Shown here piece by piece: positions 23,217 to 34,300 of a stretch of DNA of 64,000 nucleotides (the stretch's first letter is position 1; each line of letters begins with the position of its first letter). Source of the stretch: Lepas anatifera (lineage: Eukaryota > Arthropoda > Thecostraca > Lepadidae); assembly GCA_034440635.1 (NCBI GenBank), contig JAOTON010002200.1:62001-126000 (forward strand). Reading direction: 5' to 3'. A model generated the notes under the pieces. The model did no database searches. It had not been told where the DNA came from and saw only the letters and a list, made by a program, of their open reading frames with translations. Made by a program: the position numbers and the translations under genes.

Positions 23217-24123
23217 TTAACAAGCACACTGTAGGGGGAGCCTCGGAGGTCCCCACACACTTTCTATAGGTGGCCGAAGAACCGTTTGTGGCCAAAAAAA
23301 CGCTATTTAACTGCTTTTGAGAATACTCAATGGCACGTCGATTAGTTAAATAATATTGAAAATCAGCCCCAATTTTGTAATTATAGGCTTAGTTAAACCC
23401 TTCATTTTGAAATCGCCGCAATCGTGGGGTTGCACCAGTTCGCGTACATCAAAGACTGACTGGCAATGTTATAGCGCCAGATAAAACGAGATTATATGTC
23501 AAGTTTACCCCACATGAAGGTCAAGGTCACAGCTCAAGGTCATAACAGCATTCTTAAAGTCATTGGTCCGATGCTTCCGGTCGCATGGCGTTACCCAGTA
23601 TGACGTATATTATGCTACGACCTCGTAGTTAAGATCACTCAATGTAAAGGTCAAGGTCACAGGTCAAAGTAAAATGTCATGAGTAAAGATCAATCCTTAT
23701 TTCCCGTCCAACGGTTGCTATGGTGCTAGTCATGGTGTAATTATGGGGAATATGTCCTATTGTGACGTCATAGGTCAATGACCTTGAATGCTCTTAACCC
23801 CAAAAGTTAAGTTAAAATTTTTGGAACGTTTTCACCATGAAGTTGATCCTTTTTAGTGAATTCTGTACTTTTTGCGTTTAATCATGGCATTTCCGGATGA
23901 ATCCCCAGCACGGCTAATACTTGACTTTTATGACCCCGTTTGAAGTTGACGATACTGACCTAAGTGAATTAAAATCGGTCATAATATATAGTTCAATAGT
24001 TCCCACCCAGTTCCCAACCAGAGTTTTTCTAAGCCTCCTAGTTTCCGAGAGCTCAGGGGGCCTACCACTTACCAGTCCCCCCTCCAGTGCGCGTGTCAGG
24101 CCCCTCTCCAGTGCGGGAGTTAA
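23217..24123 (+). mobile_element. TTAA MITE family F3 with nuclear-receptor half-sites
   Basis: TTAA sits at 23217 and at 24120. The inner ends are loosely inverse: AACAAGCACACTGTAGGGGG against the inverse of the right end, AACTCCCGCACTGGAGAGGG. The body matches 31047-31600 over blocks such as GTTGCACCAGTTCGC, CAGTATGACGTATATTATG and AGGTCAAGGTCA. TCAAGGTCA, the extended half-site of ERR/SF-1-type receptors, occurs at 23521, 23534 and 23650. Confidence 0.6.
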
Positions 24124-24749
24124 GGAATCGGACATTGATTATAATCTATTGTTTTAAATACATCTGTACCCTGATGTCCCATCAATCCCACCATTGACAC
24201 CTTTTTCGTGACCAGAGACGTTTGTTAGTCGCAGCGACGGCGGGCCGCGCTGGCGCATGAACGTCGCAAAAGTTGGGCTCGGGACGTTTGGGAGCTCAGA
24301 TCTCGCTTCCTGATAAAGTTTCTCTTCTTTTTCTTGCTGAATCTTATAGAGAAAATTGTAAAGAGTAATTTGAGTCTCAAAAAGTTTAAAATAAGTCATA
24401 GGAAATAGTTTTATATATTCTGAAAAATTCAGAAATGTAAAATATATCCAAAATTTATTTTTAATTATATTTTTCATGAGCCAGAATTCTTAATTCGTCC
24501 TTAACAGAACTAGCTCAAGTTTTATGGTATTTGTAGAAGCATACAGGAGAAATTTCGTCTTTAAAAATATATGTAAGTGGTTATGGTCAAAATGCCTCAG
24601 GCTATTTTTTCAAACCGTAAGTCGGGGAGAAAAAGGAATGCGAGCATTGCCATCAGCTCCATCAATAGCTTCCCCGACAAAAATACACCGAAATCTACGG
24701 TATGAGGATGTTACCGACTTTTCGACCTGTCGCGGAATGCCCCAATTAT

Positions 24750-24960
24750 AGAATGGAAAATAGTTCGAACTAAGTTTCATTTATTTCCTCTTGTGAAAAC
24801 AGCTTGAACTAAGTTCTATTGATTTCTTTCTGCGAAAACAGTCTGAACTAAGTTCAATTTATTTCCTCGTATGAAAATAGTTTGAACTAAGTTCCATTCA
24901 TTTCCTCGTATGAAAACAGTTCGAACAAGTTTCATTTATTTCCTCGCGTGGAAACAGTGT
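24750..24960. repeat. About 46-bp tandem repeat, 4-5 degenerate copies
   Basis: Each unit carries GTTTGAACTAAGTTCCATT, then TATTTCCTCGTATGAAAACA. The copies diverge by several substitutions each. Confidence 0.85.
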
Positions 24961-25227
24961 ACATGTCTTCCAAAGGGCACTGATTTCTTTTAGGGTTTGT
25001 TTACATTTTTTTCAATTTTTTGTTAGTGTAAAAAAACAAGAACCCGCCCTTTAGGACCTAGAATTTATGTGCATGTATTTCCCTGACGGAGACTGGAAAG
25101 ATATGCAACAATTTTTCAGAGTTGCTTTTTTCCCGCTTTCTAAGCTTCTATTGCAGATTTGCTGGGGTATTATCTGTCGATTACTTTGTCGTCTCCCCTT
25201 ACTTTCCCATAATTCCTGAATCGTATC

Positions 25228-26066
25228 CTCCACAGCCGCTCGGCAATCCTTTGTGTAATCACTGCTGACTGATGTCTGTTCCATGATGCCAGAATAACTG
25301 GGTGGTGTGGCGTTACAGCCGCGCGGAAATCCTTTGTGTAATCACTGCTGACTGATGTCTGTTCCATGATGCCAGAATAACTGGGTGGTGTGGCATTACA
25401 GCCGCGCGGAAATCCTTTGTGTAATCACTGCTGACTGATGTCTGTTCCATGATGCCAGAATAACTGGGTGGTGTGGCATTACAGCCGCGCGGAAATCCTT
25501 TGCGTAATCACTGCTGACTGATGTCTGTTCCATGATGCCAGAATAACTGGTTGGTGTGGCGTTACAGCCGCGCGGAAATCCTTTGTGTAATCACTGCTGG
25601 CTGATGTCTGTTCCATGATGTCAGAATAACTGGGTGGTGTGGCGTTACAGCCGCGCGGAAATCCTTTGTGTAATCACTGCTGACTGATGTCTGTTCCATG
25701 ATGCCAGAATAACTGGGTGGTGTGGCGTTACAGCCGCTCGGCAATCCTTTGTGTAATCACTGCTGACTGATGTCTGTTCCATGATGCCAGAATAACTGGG
25801 TGGTGTGGCATTACAGCCGCGCGGAAATCCTTTGTGTAATCACTGCTGACTGATGTCTGTTCCATGATGTCAGAATAACTGGGTGGTGTGGCGTTACAGC
25901 CGCGCGGAAATCCTTTGTGTAATCACTGCTGACTGATGTCTGTTCCGTGATGCCAGAATAACTGGGTGGTGTGGCATTACAGCCGCGCGGAAATCCTTTG
26001 TGTAATCACTGCTGACTGATGTCTGTTCCATGATGTCAGAATAACTGGGTGGTGTGGCGTTACAGC
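25228..26066 (+). repeat. 83-bp minisatellite ending at the exon 2 acceptor
   Basis: About ten copies of an 83-bp unit contain GGTGGTGTGGCGTTACAG, CCGCGCGGAAATCCTTTGTG, ACTGCTGACTGATGTCTGTT and CCATGATGCCAGAATAACTG. The last copy runs straight into exon 2 as GCGTTACAG|CCGCTCG. Each unit therefore carries a copy of the acceptor plus the first exon bases. Two units retain CCGCTCGG, the closest to the true exon start; the others read CCGCGCGG. Confidence 0.95.
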
Positions 26067-26177
26067 CGCTCGAGAAGCTTCAACGACAGCATGGACCTGG
26101 CTGAGCGCGTGTTCGGTGACGTCAGCATTCCCAGTGACGTCGAGGAAGCACGGGCAGCCATCAGACAGCAGACAGAG
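26066..26177 (+). CDS. CCDC141: CCDC141-like protein, exon 2
   Basis: It begins after GTTACAG with one base completing the split codon from exon 1, and ends CAGACAGAG before GTCAGA in phase 0. A second possible acceptor at GAAG (26077) is also in frame and would drop four codons, SRSR. It encodes SFNDSMDLAERVFGDV and VEEARAAIRQQTE, which continue the spectrin-type helix from exon 1. Order and phase fit the neighbouring exons. The donor GTCAGA is weaker than at other exons. Confidence 0.75.
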
Positions 26178-26825
26178 GTCAGACCATCAGCGGAGGCAGA
26201 CTGGCGTCATTGCACGACCCAAACTACATGCAGATGGCTGTTGTGACAGCATGCACCTGGCCAAGCAGGCCAGTACGGTGCGGCCGGGCCTGGCCGCTGA
26301 GTGGCACCGTTGGGGAGGAAAGGGGATGGACATGGAGAGACAGGGCAAACTACCACAATAGGCTGGCCGGTTTCTGCAAAAGTTTTCAGAACCTTGGCCT
26401 CTACATCTCCGTAGCTGAATGTTTAGGCGCTGATTACGAATATCGGGTCAGAGATGCAAAGACTCAAAATCTTTTGGCGGCGCCCGGCCGCTGAAAATGT
26501 CGGTTATTTTTCAGTTTTGTACACTAAATGGCAAAAACAGCGCATTTTCGGCTTCCTGTAGGTAGTAATATTGTCTAAAGACTCACCAAACATGGATAGT
26601 TCCATTAGTCAGCCATAGACCATGCTGTCCGCTTGGAAAGCTCGGCTGATGTACAGGCTTGGTATGAGGCCGCACGACAATACTCAACGGCAGTGAGGTT
26701 GGTAAGATGTGTGCTAAAACGTTTTTGTAGCTTTGACTGGTTAGATTGCAGGGTTGCTTATGAAGCTTCTTTACTAGACGGCGTCTCTAGATATAGGCGG
26801 CTCAGCCCTCTAGATACCAACTGAG
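26178..26825. other. Intron 2, unrecognised part
   Basis: No gene is seen. Near the end, TACCAACTGAGC (26815) is the inverse of GCTCAGTTGGTA (26837) in the SINE head. It suggests a head-to-head scrap of a second SINE. Confidence 0.5.
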
Positions 26826-27082
26826 CCACCCCGGTAGCTCAGTTGGTAGAGCGTTGGGCTCCGGCCCGCTGCTCAGAAGCATGCAGTGGCAGTGCATGTT
26901 CAGGCTTGGGATCGGTTCCCCTGAGACGTTCCGGCGCTCAATAGTTTACCCGACGTACAGGTCGGCTGGCAACTGACTGGTGAGAGGGTGACCTGAGCGG
27001 GGCGACCGTCCCTGTGCTTTGTGGGACGTTAAACTTTGGCTTCTAAATCAGCCCTTCATTGTGGTAGTTGCTCGTTCGGGTG
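26826..27082 (+). mobile_element. tRNA-derived SINE, copy 4, first segment (split)
   Basis: The SINE runs from its tRNA-like head (CCCCGGTAGCTCAGTTGGTA) to GCTCGTTCGGGTG and is cut there. The missing continuation GGTGGGGTCG appears at 32953-32966, and the tail GGGGTCTCCGTGACAGGTCC appears at 36569 onward. The intact copies in this window give the uninterrupted sequence. Confidence 0.85.
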
Positions 27083-28076
27083 CACAGTGTTCTAACGGAG
27101 CCGAAAGTGGGGACATAATTCAATAACTCAGGAAGCATGAATCCCAGATCAATAATTTTAGTATCAATCGAAAGCTCTTTTCCCACAGACTATGTGCACA
27201 ACATATGAATGTCAAAACCTGACCACAGCGGGCATGACTGTCCGGTATTTGACCTTAGGTCAGCCACAAAAATAACTATATGTATATATGATAAGAAGGG
27301 GGCTTTGCATGGATGTTCTATTTAGTTTCCGGTCACTCTAAGTGTATATGTTACGGCCTGTATGGAAAATCGGCCCGTTTGCAAACGGGCCGGCCCATTT
27401 GTAAACGGGCCAAATAGCTGGCCCGTATGCAAACAGGCCAGCAAATTGGCCCGTTTGCATAACGTCCGGCCCATTTGCAAACGGGCCGGACTTTTGCAAA
27501 CGGGCCAAAGCTGGTAAATATGTGTGTAGCAGATAATGACAAGATGACTTAGTTGATGGTATGTCGGTTAGGAGCAAAAATTGTCAATCGCGAGGTGCAA
27601 GTGAGTGGCATCTCAACCATGTCAATAATAATTTGAACAAGAGAAATACGCCATCAATGATTTGAAAGTATTTTGGGGAATAGCTTTTGTCATGATACTG
27701 CCCTGTGTCTATCAATAGCTGTCATGACACCATTAAATATTTACTGATAGCTATATATCCTTCGGAAACCGCCTAAGCATAAGCGAACCCTGTTTTAGTG
27801 AAATCTTAATCGTCACACTAGGTAAGTATGCACTTTGATTGAGTTACTAGTCATTCTAAATACTTGTTAAATATGTTTGCAGACAAATGCAAGATAATTT
27901 ATGACAAAAATTATAGTTTTTGTCTTTATTCTCCCCTTTGACACACAGATTGTTGTACTGCAGCCCACATCAGAGCAACGAAATCCAAAGAACAGTGGAT
28001 TGAAGCAACAGTGCATTTAATACAATTTTTGGACCAGCTCCGCGCAAACTGCAACACCATCTCTAATAAAACTTAC

Positions 28077-28424
28077 TTACAGAATGTTGGGGGCTCCAAA
28101 GATACAGAAAATGTCAACTAGGTTGTATGCCATCTCTTCTCCTGACTTTGTTCTGAGTGGACGCAACACTACGAATTTGGTGAGGTGGTCCTGACAATTT
28201 AGTATATAGGCATATCCATCCTTCCTCTCACTGTGCCAATCGATGAGACCGACTTGAGCACGTCTGGTCATGTCATCAGTAATAACTAGGAGAGGCACTA
28301 CCGTATTCTGTGGTCGTGTCTTCTTCGTCTCGCAGTTTTTGCAGGTTTCCATGTAAAGCTCATACTCGACAGTCGCTCGACTAATGTTGGCGTAGTTGTT
28401 CTTTACTGCATTAACCCTTGCTTT
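28077..28424 (-). pseudogene. Integrase-domain fragment (KRBA2/Ginger-like)
   Basis: On the minus strand a zinc-binding-type segment (YANISRATVEYELYMETC, then C-E-T-K-K) is followed by GLIDWHSERKDGYAYILN, CQDHLTKFVVLRPL and VDIFCIFGAPNI. This resembles the retroviral-type integrase core found in KRBA2-like and Ginger transposases, where R-G-Q-V-D-L-I-D-M-Q-S, Q-D-H-x-T-K-F and L-F-G-A-P-x-I-L-Q-S-D-N-G are usual. The fragment stops at a sequence that reads as a splice donor (CT|GTAAGTAAG) just before the expected S-D-N-G. Its upstream side is cut by an F1 MITE at 28411. The remaining catalytic residues are not seen. Confidence 0.65.
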
Positions 28425-29005
28425 TGTGTTTGAACACCCCCTCTCGGGTTTTTCCGGCGGCACGAAAAATTGCGGCGGGGAGCGCCGCCAAACTTGGCAC
28501 ACCTTATCCTTGATCAATTCCACAACTTTCCCCAACATTTTGGGGCTGGGTCATCTCAGGTCAGGTCTTCAGTGGAGGTCAAGTGACCTCACCTAAAACA
28601 GTTTAAGGTGGTATAAGAAATAAATTGGTAAATCTATAGGATTGAAACTTATACCACATAATGCGCTCACCAAGTGGTACAACATATATTCCGGGATTTT
28701 TCATATCGATGACCTCAGGTTAAGTACGAGCCTTCACCTCTCAATTGGAAATACATGGAAAAAACAGAAATTGGTCTCTATTTGTGTAGATACAGCTGAG
28801 AATACCTTCATATTTTTAAAATCGTAGTATCCTGGGTCCCTTTCCAGGTTCATGCTGCAATTTTTTTACCTATGACCTCTGAGAGGTGGTCTGAGGTTAT
28901 TTAAGCAGTTTTCAGACTCAGGTCAATTACTTTGCATGAAATGAAGATACAGCGTTTATTTTCATATAATTGCGTTTGAATTGCTATTGCGAGTCGATTG
29001 ATATG
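28411..29005 (+). mobile_element. TTAA MITE family F1, left part
   Basis: It begins TTAACCCTTGC, then CTCGGGTTTTTCCGGCGGCA, CACCTTATCCTTGATCAATT and AGGTCAAGTGACCT (28576-28589, an inverted repeat of AGGTCA with a 2-base gap). It follows the copy at 37355 block by block until about 29005. It is inserted in the integrase gene of the nested element. Confidence 0.7.
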
Positions 29006-30780
29006 CATGTTTTTGTTGATCAACTTGTGCTGTCCTGCAATTGTAATTACATCATACTTTTTGAAGCGTGAGTAGTGCCTCGCTAAGTACAGCTTTCCAT
29101 GAACCTTAATGTCCCCTGTCTTTGACGATCTCATCATAAGTGGACTTCGGCACCGACTGCGTGTTCATTGCTTTCTTATGTTTCGCAGCAACAAATTTCG
29201 CATGGAAATCCTCTTGCGGCATAGTTCCTGATGACAATCATATTTGATAACTTGAAGCAAGAGAATGGGTTCGAGACGAGGTATAAGTCAGCACGCACAT
29301 TGGAAATAATATGACTGCATTCACTTTTCAGGGGAAAATGTTTTCAAAGTATTCAACAATCCAAAACCAATCTGATCAGAGGCTAGATAATGACGGTGTT
29401 CACCAGGGATGGTCTTTGCTTGTGGCTGAGCCAGATTCTAAGCATCGTTAAAACTGGTTCTTGGCAAACAAGGAGCACTAAGTTATTTCTAGATGCATAT
29501 TTACTTCGATAACTGAAAACTTAGGTACCAGTTATTCTCAAATACTAAGGCTCTACAAGCAGGAATCTATTGAAGCATTGCAAGCATTTATTCACGCATG
29601 TAAATGGAATGCAGCACCGTTGCAATGCTTACCATGTTCAGAGAGATTAACATTTACTTAATTTAATAACCCAGTTTACAAGTTCATTGAAAATAAAAAG
29701 ATTCATGAAAATGAAAAAAAATCATTAGATTCATTAAAATAAAAAGACACACTTTCTCTGATAGACCTGACCAATCACTTTGCACAAAACTTAGTTTCCA
29801 TGGTTCAAATGCGATCCGATCGAACCGCGGATCCGGATATATCATGGAGTCGTCGAGTTCATGAAACGCTATTTTCCCAACACTTAAGCACAGACCGGGC
29901 CATAGTGCTGAGGATAAACACTTGTACTCCATCGGCAATGCGATCCGGATCACATTTTGGCCATAGAGACTAAGTCAGTGATTATCATCCGAATCAAAAA
30001 TCCAATCAGTATGTATGGAATACAATTAATTCGATAATGACCTGAATTCATATGCTCATCCAGTTCCGAAACTAAGCTGTTCCAGCACTCAGCAAAAGGT
30101 GGAGGTAATGTTACTTGGGATAATTTGGCTAGAAAGGCCCCAACACAGCCAAATTGGATTCAGTAAAGCAGATGGAGGTGAACTGCAGCATGAAATGGAA
30201 AATCAATTTGGAATTTTATTTCAGTTGCTTAATTTCCTTTACCTAGAAAAGATGGCAGCCTTATCTAAACCGTCTATGATGGGAGGCTCTGGCGTAGCCC
30301 CTAATCGAATTCTCCTGGCCAGATATGATTGCAAATGCAGATGGGGTGGTATTTATATAATTCTTAAATTCATGGCTCAAAAACGAATATTTTTATATGG
30401 ACCTGTCATAGTGAATAAACTGAACTCGAAGATAGTAAAATTCTGATGCCTATATTTAGGGTTCACTCCACGGATGACGCAATATTCTTAAACATATGTA
30501 CGCAACTATGCATAGTTCTTACCAGAGAGTCAGCAAATGTCAAGGCAACGAGATGGTCCAACCACCCCTGCTCTTCTCAGATAAAAGAGGGTGTACAACG
30601 CTTGGTCTTGCGGCGTCAGATCGGGTCACATGTTATGCCCAGGAGGTGGAGTGGGCGGGATTTACCCAATGTGGTTCGGTCCAGAAATGAAAAAATTAGG
30701 CATGATGCGATTTGGAGCTACTTTTGATGAAATTATATCAGTAAACGCGTGCCAAGAAAGCTCTTGCGTGCGAATGTATT
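29006..30780. other. Unrecognised interior of the nested element
   Basis: No domain is recognised in any frame. The open frames at 29684-29953 (minus) and 30099-30446 (plus) have no family motif I can name. Confidence 0.5.
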
Positions 30781-31046
30781 TGACTCAAATTTGTTTTAAA
30801 CGAACCTGCCAATTTGTAAACGGGCCGGCCAGTTTGGAAACGGTCCAGGATACTAGAAAACCCAAACGGGCCAGACTGTTTGCATACGGGCCGGCCCATT
30901 TGCAAACGGGCTAACTTGCTGGCCCGTTTGCATACCGGCCGGCTATTTGGCCCGTTTACAAATGGGCCGGCCCGTATGCAAACGGGCCAATTTTCCATAC
31001 CGGCCGTAACATATACACGCGATATGCTTGGCATTGAAGACGTCAT

Positions 31047-31605
31047 TTAACCCTTGCTTCACACTCGCAATGGAGGGGGCCCTAAGTGCCCCCACCTATT
31101 TTTCCAAAGTAGCCAGAGAACTGTTCGCCGCCAGAAAACGCTACTCGGCCACATTTGAGAGCATTTATTAGCGCGTCAATTAATTAAAAAAATTTGGAAA
31201 TTGGTCCGTATTTTTTTTACTAATAGCCCTTCACAGTCAGACCTATATTTTGAGACCGTCGCACACGGGCGGTCGCACCAGTTCACCTGCACTGTCGACC
31301 AAGTGGCCACGTCATAACGCCAAATAGCCAGGTTATGTATCAATATTAACCCACATGACAGTCAATGTCAAGGTCAAAGGTCTCATGTCCAGGTCATTGG
31401 CTGCAGTATTCCGGTCAGGCATTACTCAGTGGCATTACTCAGTATGACGTATGTTATGTTATGGCTTTATAGTTGAGGCTACTTAGGGTCAAGGTCAAGA
31501 TCAAAGTTTTTCAAGCTCAAACGCCCATTTCCCGCCCAAAGGCTGCTATAGTCCCGGTTATATTGTATATAACCACCCCCTCCCCTTGGGTGCGCTACTG
31601 CATGT
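31047..31605 (+). mobile_element. TTAA MITE family F3, second copy
   Basis: It begins TTAACCCTTGCTTCACACTC, then GGGGGCCCTAAGTGCCCCC, and tracks the copy at 23217 through GGTCGCACCAGTTCACCTGC and CAGTATGACGTATGTTATG. It is rich in AGGTCA words. It lies just outside the nested 3.7-kb element and inside the Transib-like one. Confidence 0.6.
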
Positions 31606-32882
31606 AACCATGAAGACGAAATTGATCACATTCAACGGTGATGTGTTTGTTCATACACCAGCACAATGGTATCAGATTCCTGCCGAATAAATACGAAACC
31701 TTGGCTTCGCCCATGATCGGACGGAATTTTTTTACGGAATCGGCGTTACGTCGATCGCACAGAACTATTTTTCCAATGAGCCTGCCTCACGTTTTATGTC
31801 ACTCTGTGTGTACTTACTTACCTGGTAAAGATCAGCGAGCTGCTTGTTCTCTTTTTAATGAAATTCTTAAGTCCAAATGCTGTATCAGCTATAAGCAGGT
31901 TTACTCGCGTTTCTACACTAATTCGCAACTCCACGTTTACACCATCAAGGACGAAACTCAAGTGACGATTAAAAGAACATTCAACAAATGCGTGTGCGTG
32001 CTGTGACTCTATTCCCTGGTGTTATTTGAAGTGAACTTTGCAAACGAGGAAGGGTTAATTTGTGTATCTCGGTTCTCACCCCATCGTGAGGTCGGATTTG
32101 CAAATCCTGTGCAAATACTAGCTGCGATTCTACGAAGGGGTACTGGGTATGCTAGTGTACTGAGATATCAATTGAAAGCTCGGTTTTCCCATACTGTAAC
32201 CCTTGCACTTTTTCACAACTATTGAGTGGAGACATCAACGACAGTAGGTTAAAGAGTCTAGTCGACAAGCAATGTCAACAGGTGCTCGATCAACTCATTG
32301 TAAACAATGCACTGTATTTTCGCGGTGCCCCGGCCCACCTCCCTCCAAGCCTCCAGGCATATCTCGCCGACGGCCGCCGCCCCCGACCGGCAGCGCGCGC
32401 GACATGCCCTTGTATAATATGTCGCCACCACCACTGCCGCAGCTTGACGCAGCTGAAACTTGCAGGGCAGGTAGACGAAACATCTTGCCATAGTTTAGAA
32501 GTGATCTCAGGGTGGGGCAGGCGACGCAATTTTTTGTATGCTTATCGACAATTGACAGTCTCAAAATGTATGTGAAATATATAGGGTACATATTTTGCTA
32601 TCCAAATTTAATTGTATCGATGACTGGAGAAAACCGTTTGCAGAATCGCATTCTTCATGCCTTAAGCTTTCTGATGCACCCTAGTTTGTCTCATCTTGCA
32701 CGTTTTCTTAGCCTTCAAAAAAGCACCGAAAAAGAGCATTGCTCTTGGCCTTTGGCGTGTTGTGTGGCGAGAGATTCAAAGGCAGCAGTTTGATGCGTGG
32801 TTGTGTCGACTTCAAAGGCCTCACATTTTTTTGTTTGACATTTTCTGACACTCTTGATCATTTTGCTACTAGTTGCAAACAT
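31606..32882 (+). other. Right interior of the Transib-like element, possible decayed coding sequence
   Basis: Three plus-strand open frames (31638-32006, 32222-32575, 32512-32793) lie in series between the MITE and the right terminal repeat. They contain VYTIKDETQVTIKRTF, SLVDKQCQQVLDQLIVNNAL and LQNRILHALSFLMHPSLSHL. I recognise no family. They are the best place to look for a remnant transposase or a captured host fragment. Confidence 0.3.
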
Positions 32883-32952
32883 CAAAATCAGTTTTAAAAA
32901 TAGTCAGAAATTCTAATAATGTCCCCATTTTAGCCTCCGTTAGAACACTGTG

Positions 32953-32966
32953 GGGTGGTGGGGTCG
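32953..32966 (+). mobile_element. SINE copy 4, middle scrap
   Basis: GGGTGGTGGGGTCG lies between the two insertions. GGGTG is the second copy of the 5-bp duplication, and GTGGGGTCG continues the SINE. Confidence 0.8.
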
Positions 32967-33124
32967 TAATCGTTCGTTCGTATATTCGAATCCATCCAAA
33001 TATAATTGGGTTTTCGGGCATCGATTGACAATAGGCACATACTCAAAGCACAACTAACGAGCACACAGGCAAGAAAGTAAGACACACGAGATACGCATAC
33101 ATTGAGATGCCAAGATACTGATAA

Positions 33125-34300
33125 TTAATGATTGACAGCTGGTTGTTCTCTGACCACCTTTCTAAAGCTGGCTAGTGATAGCGCGTTTACGGCGGCAGGT
33201 GGCAACTCATTCCAGATCTTTGCCCACCGGTAATTAAACGACCGTTGTGATGCGGTAAGGCGAAGAGCCGGCAGCTGGAGCACACCTCTTGACGAGGCAC
33301 GCGTTTCTCTAGTTGAGACTTCGCTGCGGCTATGAAAACGCCTTTTGATCTCTTCGGGAGACCAATTAAGCTTTAATGTTTTGAACACTTTTATAGCGTG
33401 TCTCTCGGCTACTATTGTCTCTATCTTGGGCCATCCTAGGGAGTTCAGGACGGGGGTTATATGGTCACGCTTTCTTGAACCAGAGATGATTCGGGCAGCG
33501 AAATTTAGAATTTTTTGGATTCGGTGTAGTGACCCGTGGACTGCTCCACCCCACACAGATAAGCAATACAAGATATGAGGGAATACGTATGCCTGAATGA
33601 TGATTTCCAGAGCCTTTTTTGTAAAGTGATGTTTCAATCTTGAAATAGAGATGAGGATAGCGTTACACTGCTGGCACACGCGTGATGTCTGTGCCTCCCA
33701 TGACAGACTAGGTTCTAGCATAATACCAAGAACTTTTAGTTTGTTTGATGTCTTTAGCATAGTGCCGTCAAAGTCAAATTTGAAGTCGGATGCTTTTTTC
33801 AAGTTGCTTTTGGAGCCAAGAAGCATAAAATCGGTTTTGCTAGCATTGAGCTTAAGAGAGTTTGCAGAAAACCATGCTTTTAGCTCGTTTGCTGTAAGTT
33901 CCAGGCGCGTTTGAAGAGATAGCAAACTCTGCTTGTCGGAAGGGGAGCTTTCGATGTGCATGGTGTCATCAGCATATGAGATGAGCCGACCATGGGTCAC
34001 AAAGCCAGGAAGGTCGTTAGTAAACAGGATCAAAAGGATAGGGCCCAAGATCGAGCCCTGTGGCACACCGCTTTTTACAGGAAGGATAAGACTTCCACCT
34101 CTAACCTTTCGAGAACGCCCGGTCAAATAACTGACAAACCAGTCTGTCTCTATGCCATTCCATGACAACTTTGTAAGAAGAAGATCATGATCTACGCCGT
34201 CGAACGCCTTGGATAAATCTATGGCGGTTACTGCGGATAATTTGCCTTTGTCCGAGTTGTCGACAAAACATTGAACTGCACTGAGAAGTTGAGAACAGCG
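33125..34300 (-). pseudogene. LINE reverse transcriptase, catalytic and C-terminal part
   Basis: Runs from about FVDNSDKGKLSAVTAIDLSK through AFDGVDHDLL, GVPQGSILGPILL and SYADDTMHIES, where the catalytic YADD is intact. It continues to KLNASKTDFMLLGSKSN and a C-terminal domain ending at the stop near 33125 (RWAKIWNELPPAAVNAL, then SLASFRKVVREQ). In function this would reverse-transcribe the element RNA at a nicked target. It is joined to the preceding segment by a frameshift near 34280, so the full protein is not made unless the shift is a sequencing error. Confidence 0.85.

Larger units (their letters stand above)
27343..31017. mobile_element. Nested 3.7-kb DNA element with about 170-bp inverted ends
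   Basis: Both ends begin TGTATATGTTACGGCC, then a TATGGAAAAT block, then many palindromic GGCCCGTTTGCAAACGGGCC words (27370-27515 and 30800-30990, inverted). It lies inside the Transib-like element and holds an integrase-domain fragment on the minus strand. TGT..ACA ends plus an integrase-type enzyme suggest a Ginger-like transposon. I found no convincing target duplication (CTAAG on the left, CGCGA on the right). Confidence 0.6.
27083..32952. mobile_element. 5.87-kb Transib/RAG-type element (CACAGTG ends, 5-bp TSD)
   Basis: The left end CACAGTGTTCTAACGGAG matches the inverse of the right end over 34 of the first 39 bases. The target duplication is GGGTG (27078-27082 and 32953-32957), and intact SINE copies show the single-copy target. 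CACAGTG ends with a 5-bp GC-rich duplication are the hallmark of Transib elements and of the RAG recombination signal. Counting 23 bases after the left heptamer reaches ACATAATTC, 6 of 9 bases like the RSS nonamer ACAAAAACC. The right end gives ACATTATTA, a weaker match. I see no Transib transposase or RAG-like core inside. The interior is largely other nested elements, so this copy is probably non-autonomous or decayed. Confidence 0.75.

Noticed and set aside
26826..26900. Functional tRNA gene (box A TAGCTCAGTTGGTAGAGC)
   Set aside because: It is the head of a roughly 355-bp SINE present five times. The acceptor stem and a proper T-loop are not formed.
27343..31017. LTR retrotransposon around the integrase fragment
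   Set aside because: The terminal repeats are inverted, not direct. No gag, protease, RT or primer-binding site is seen.
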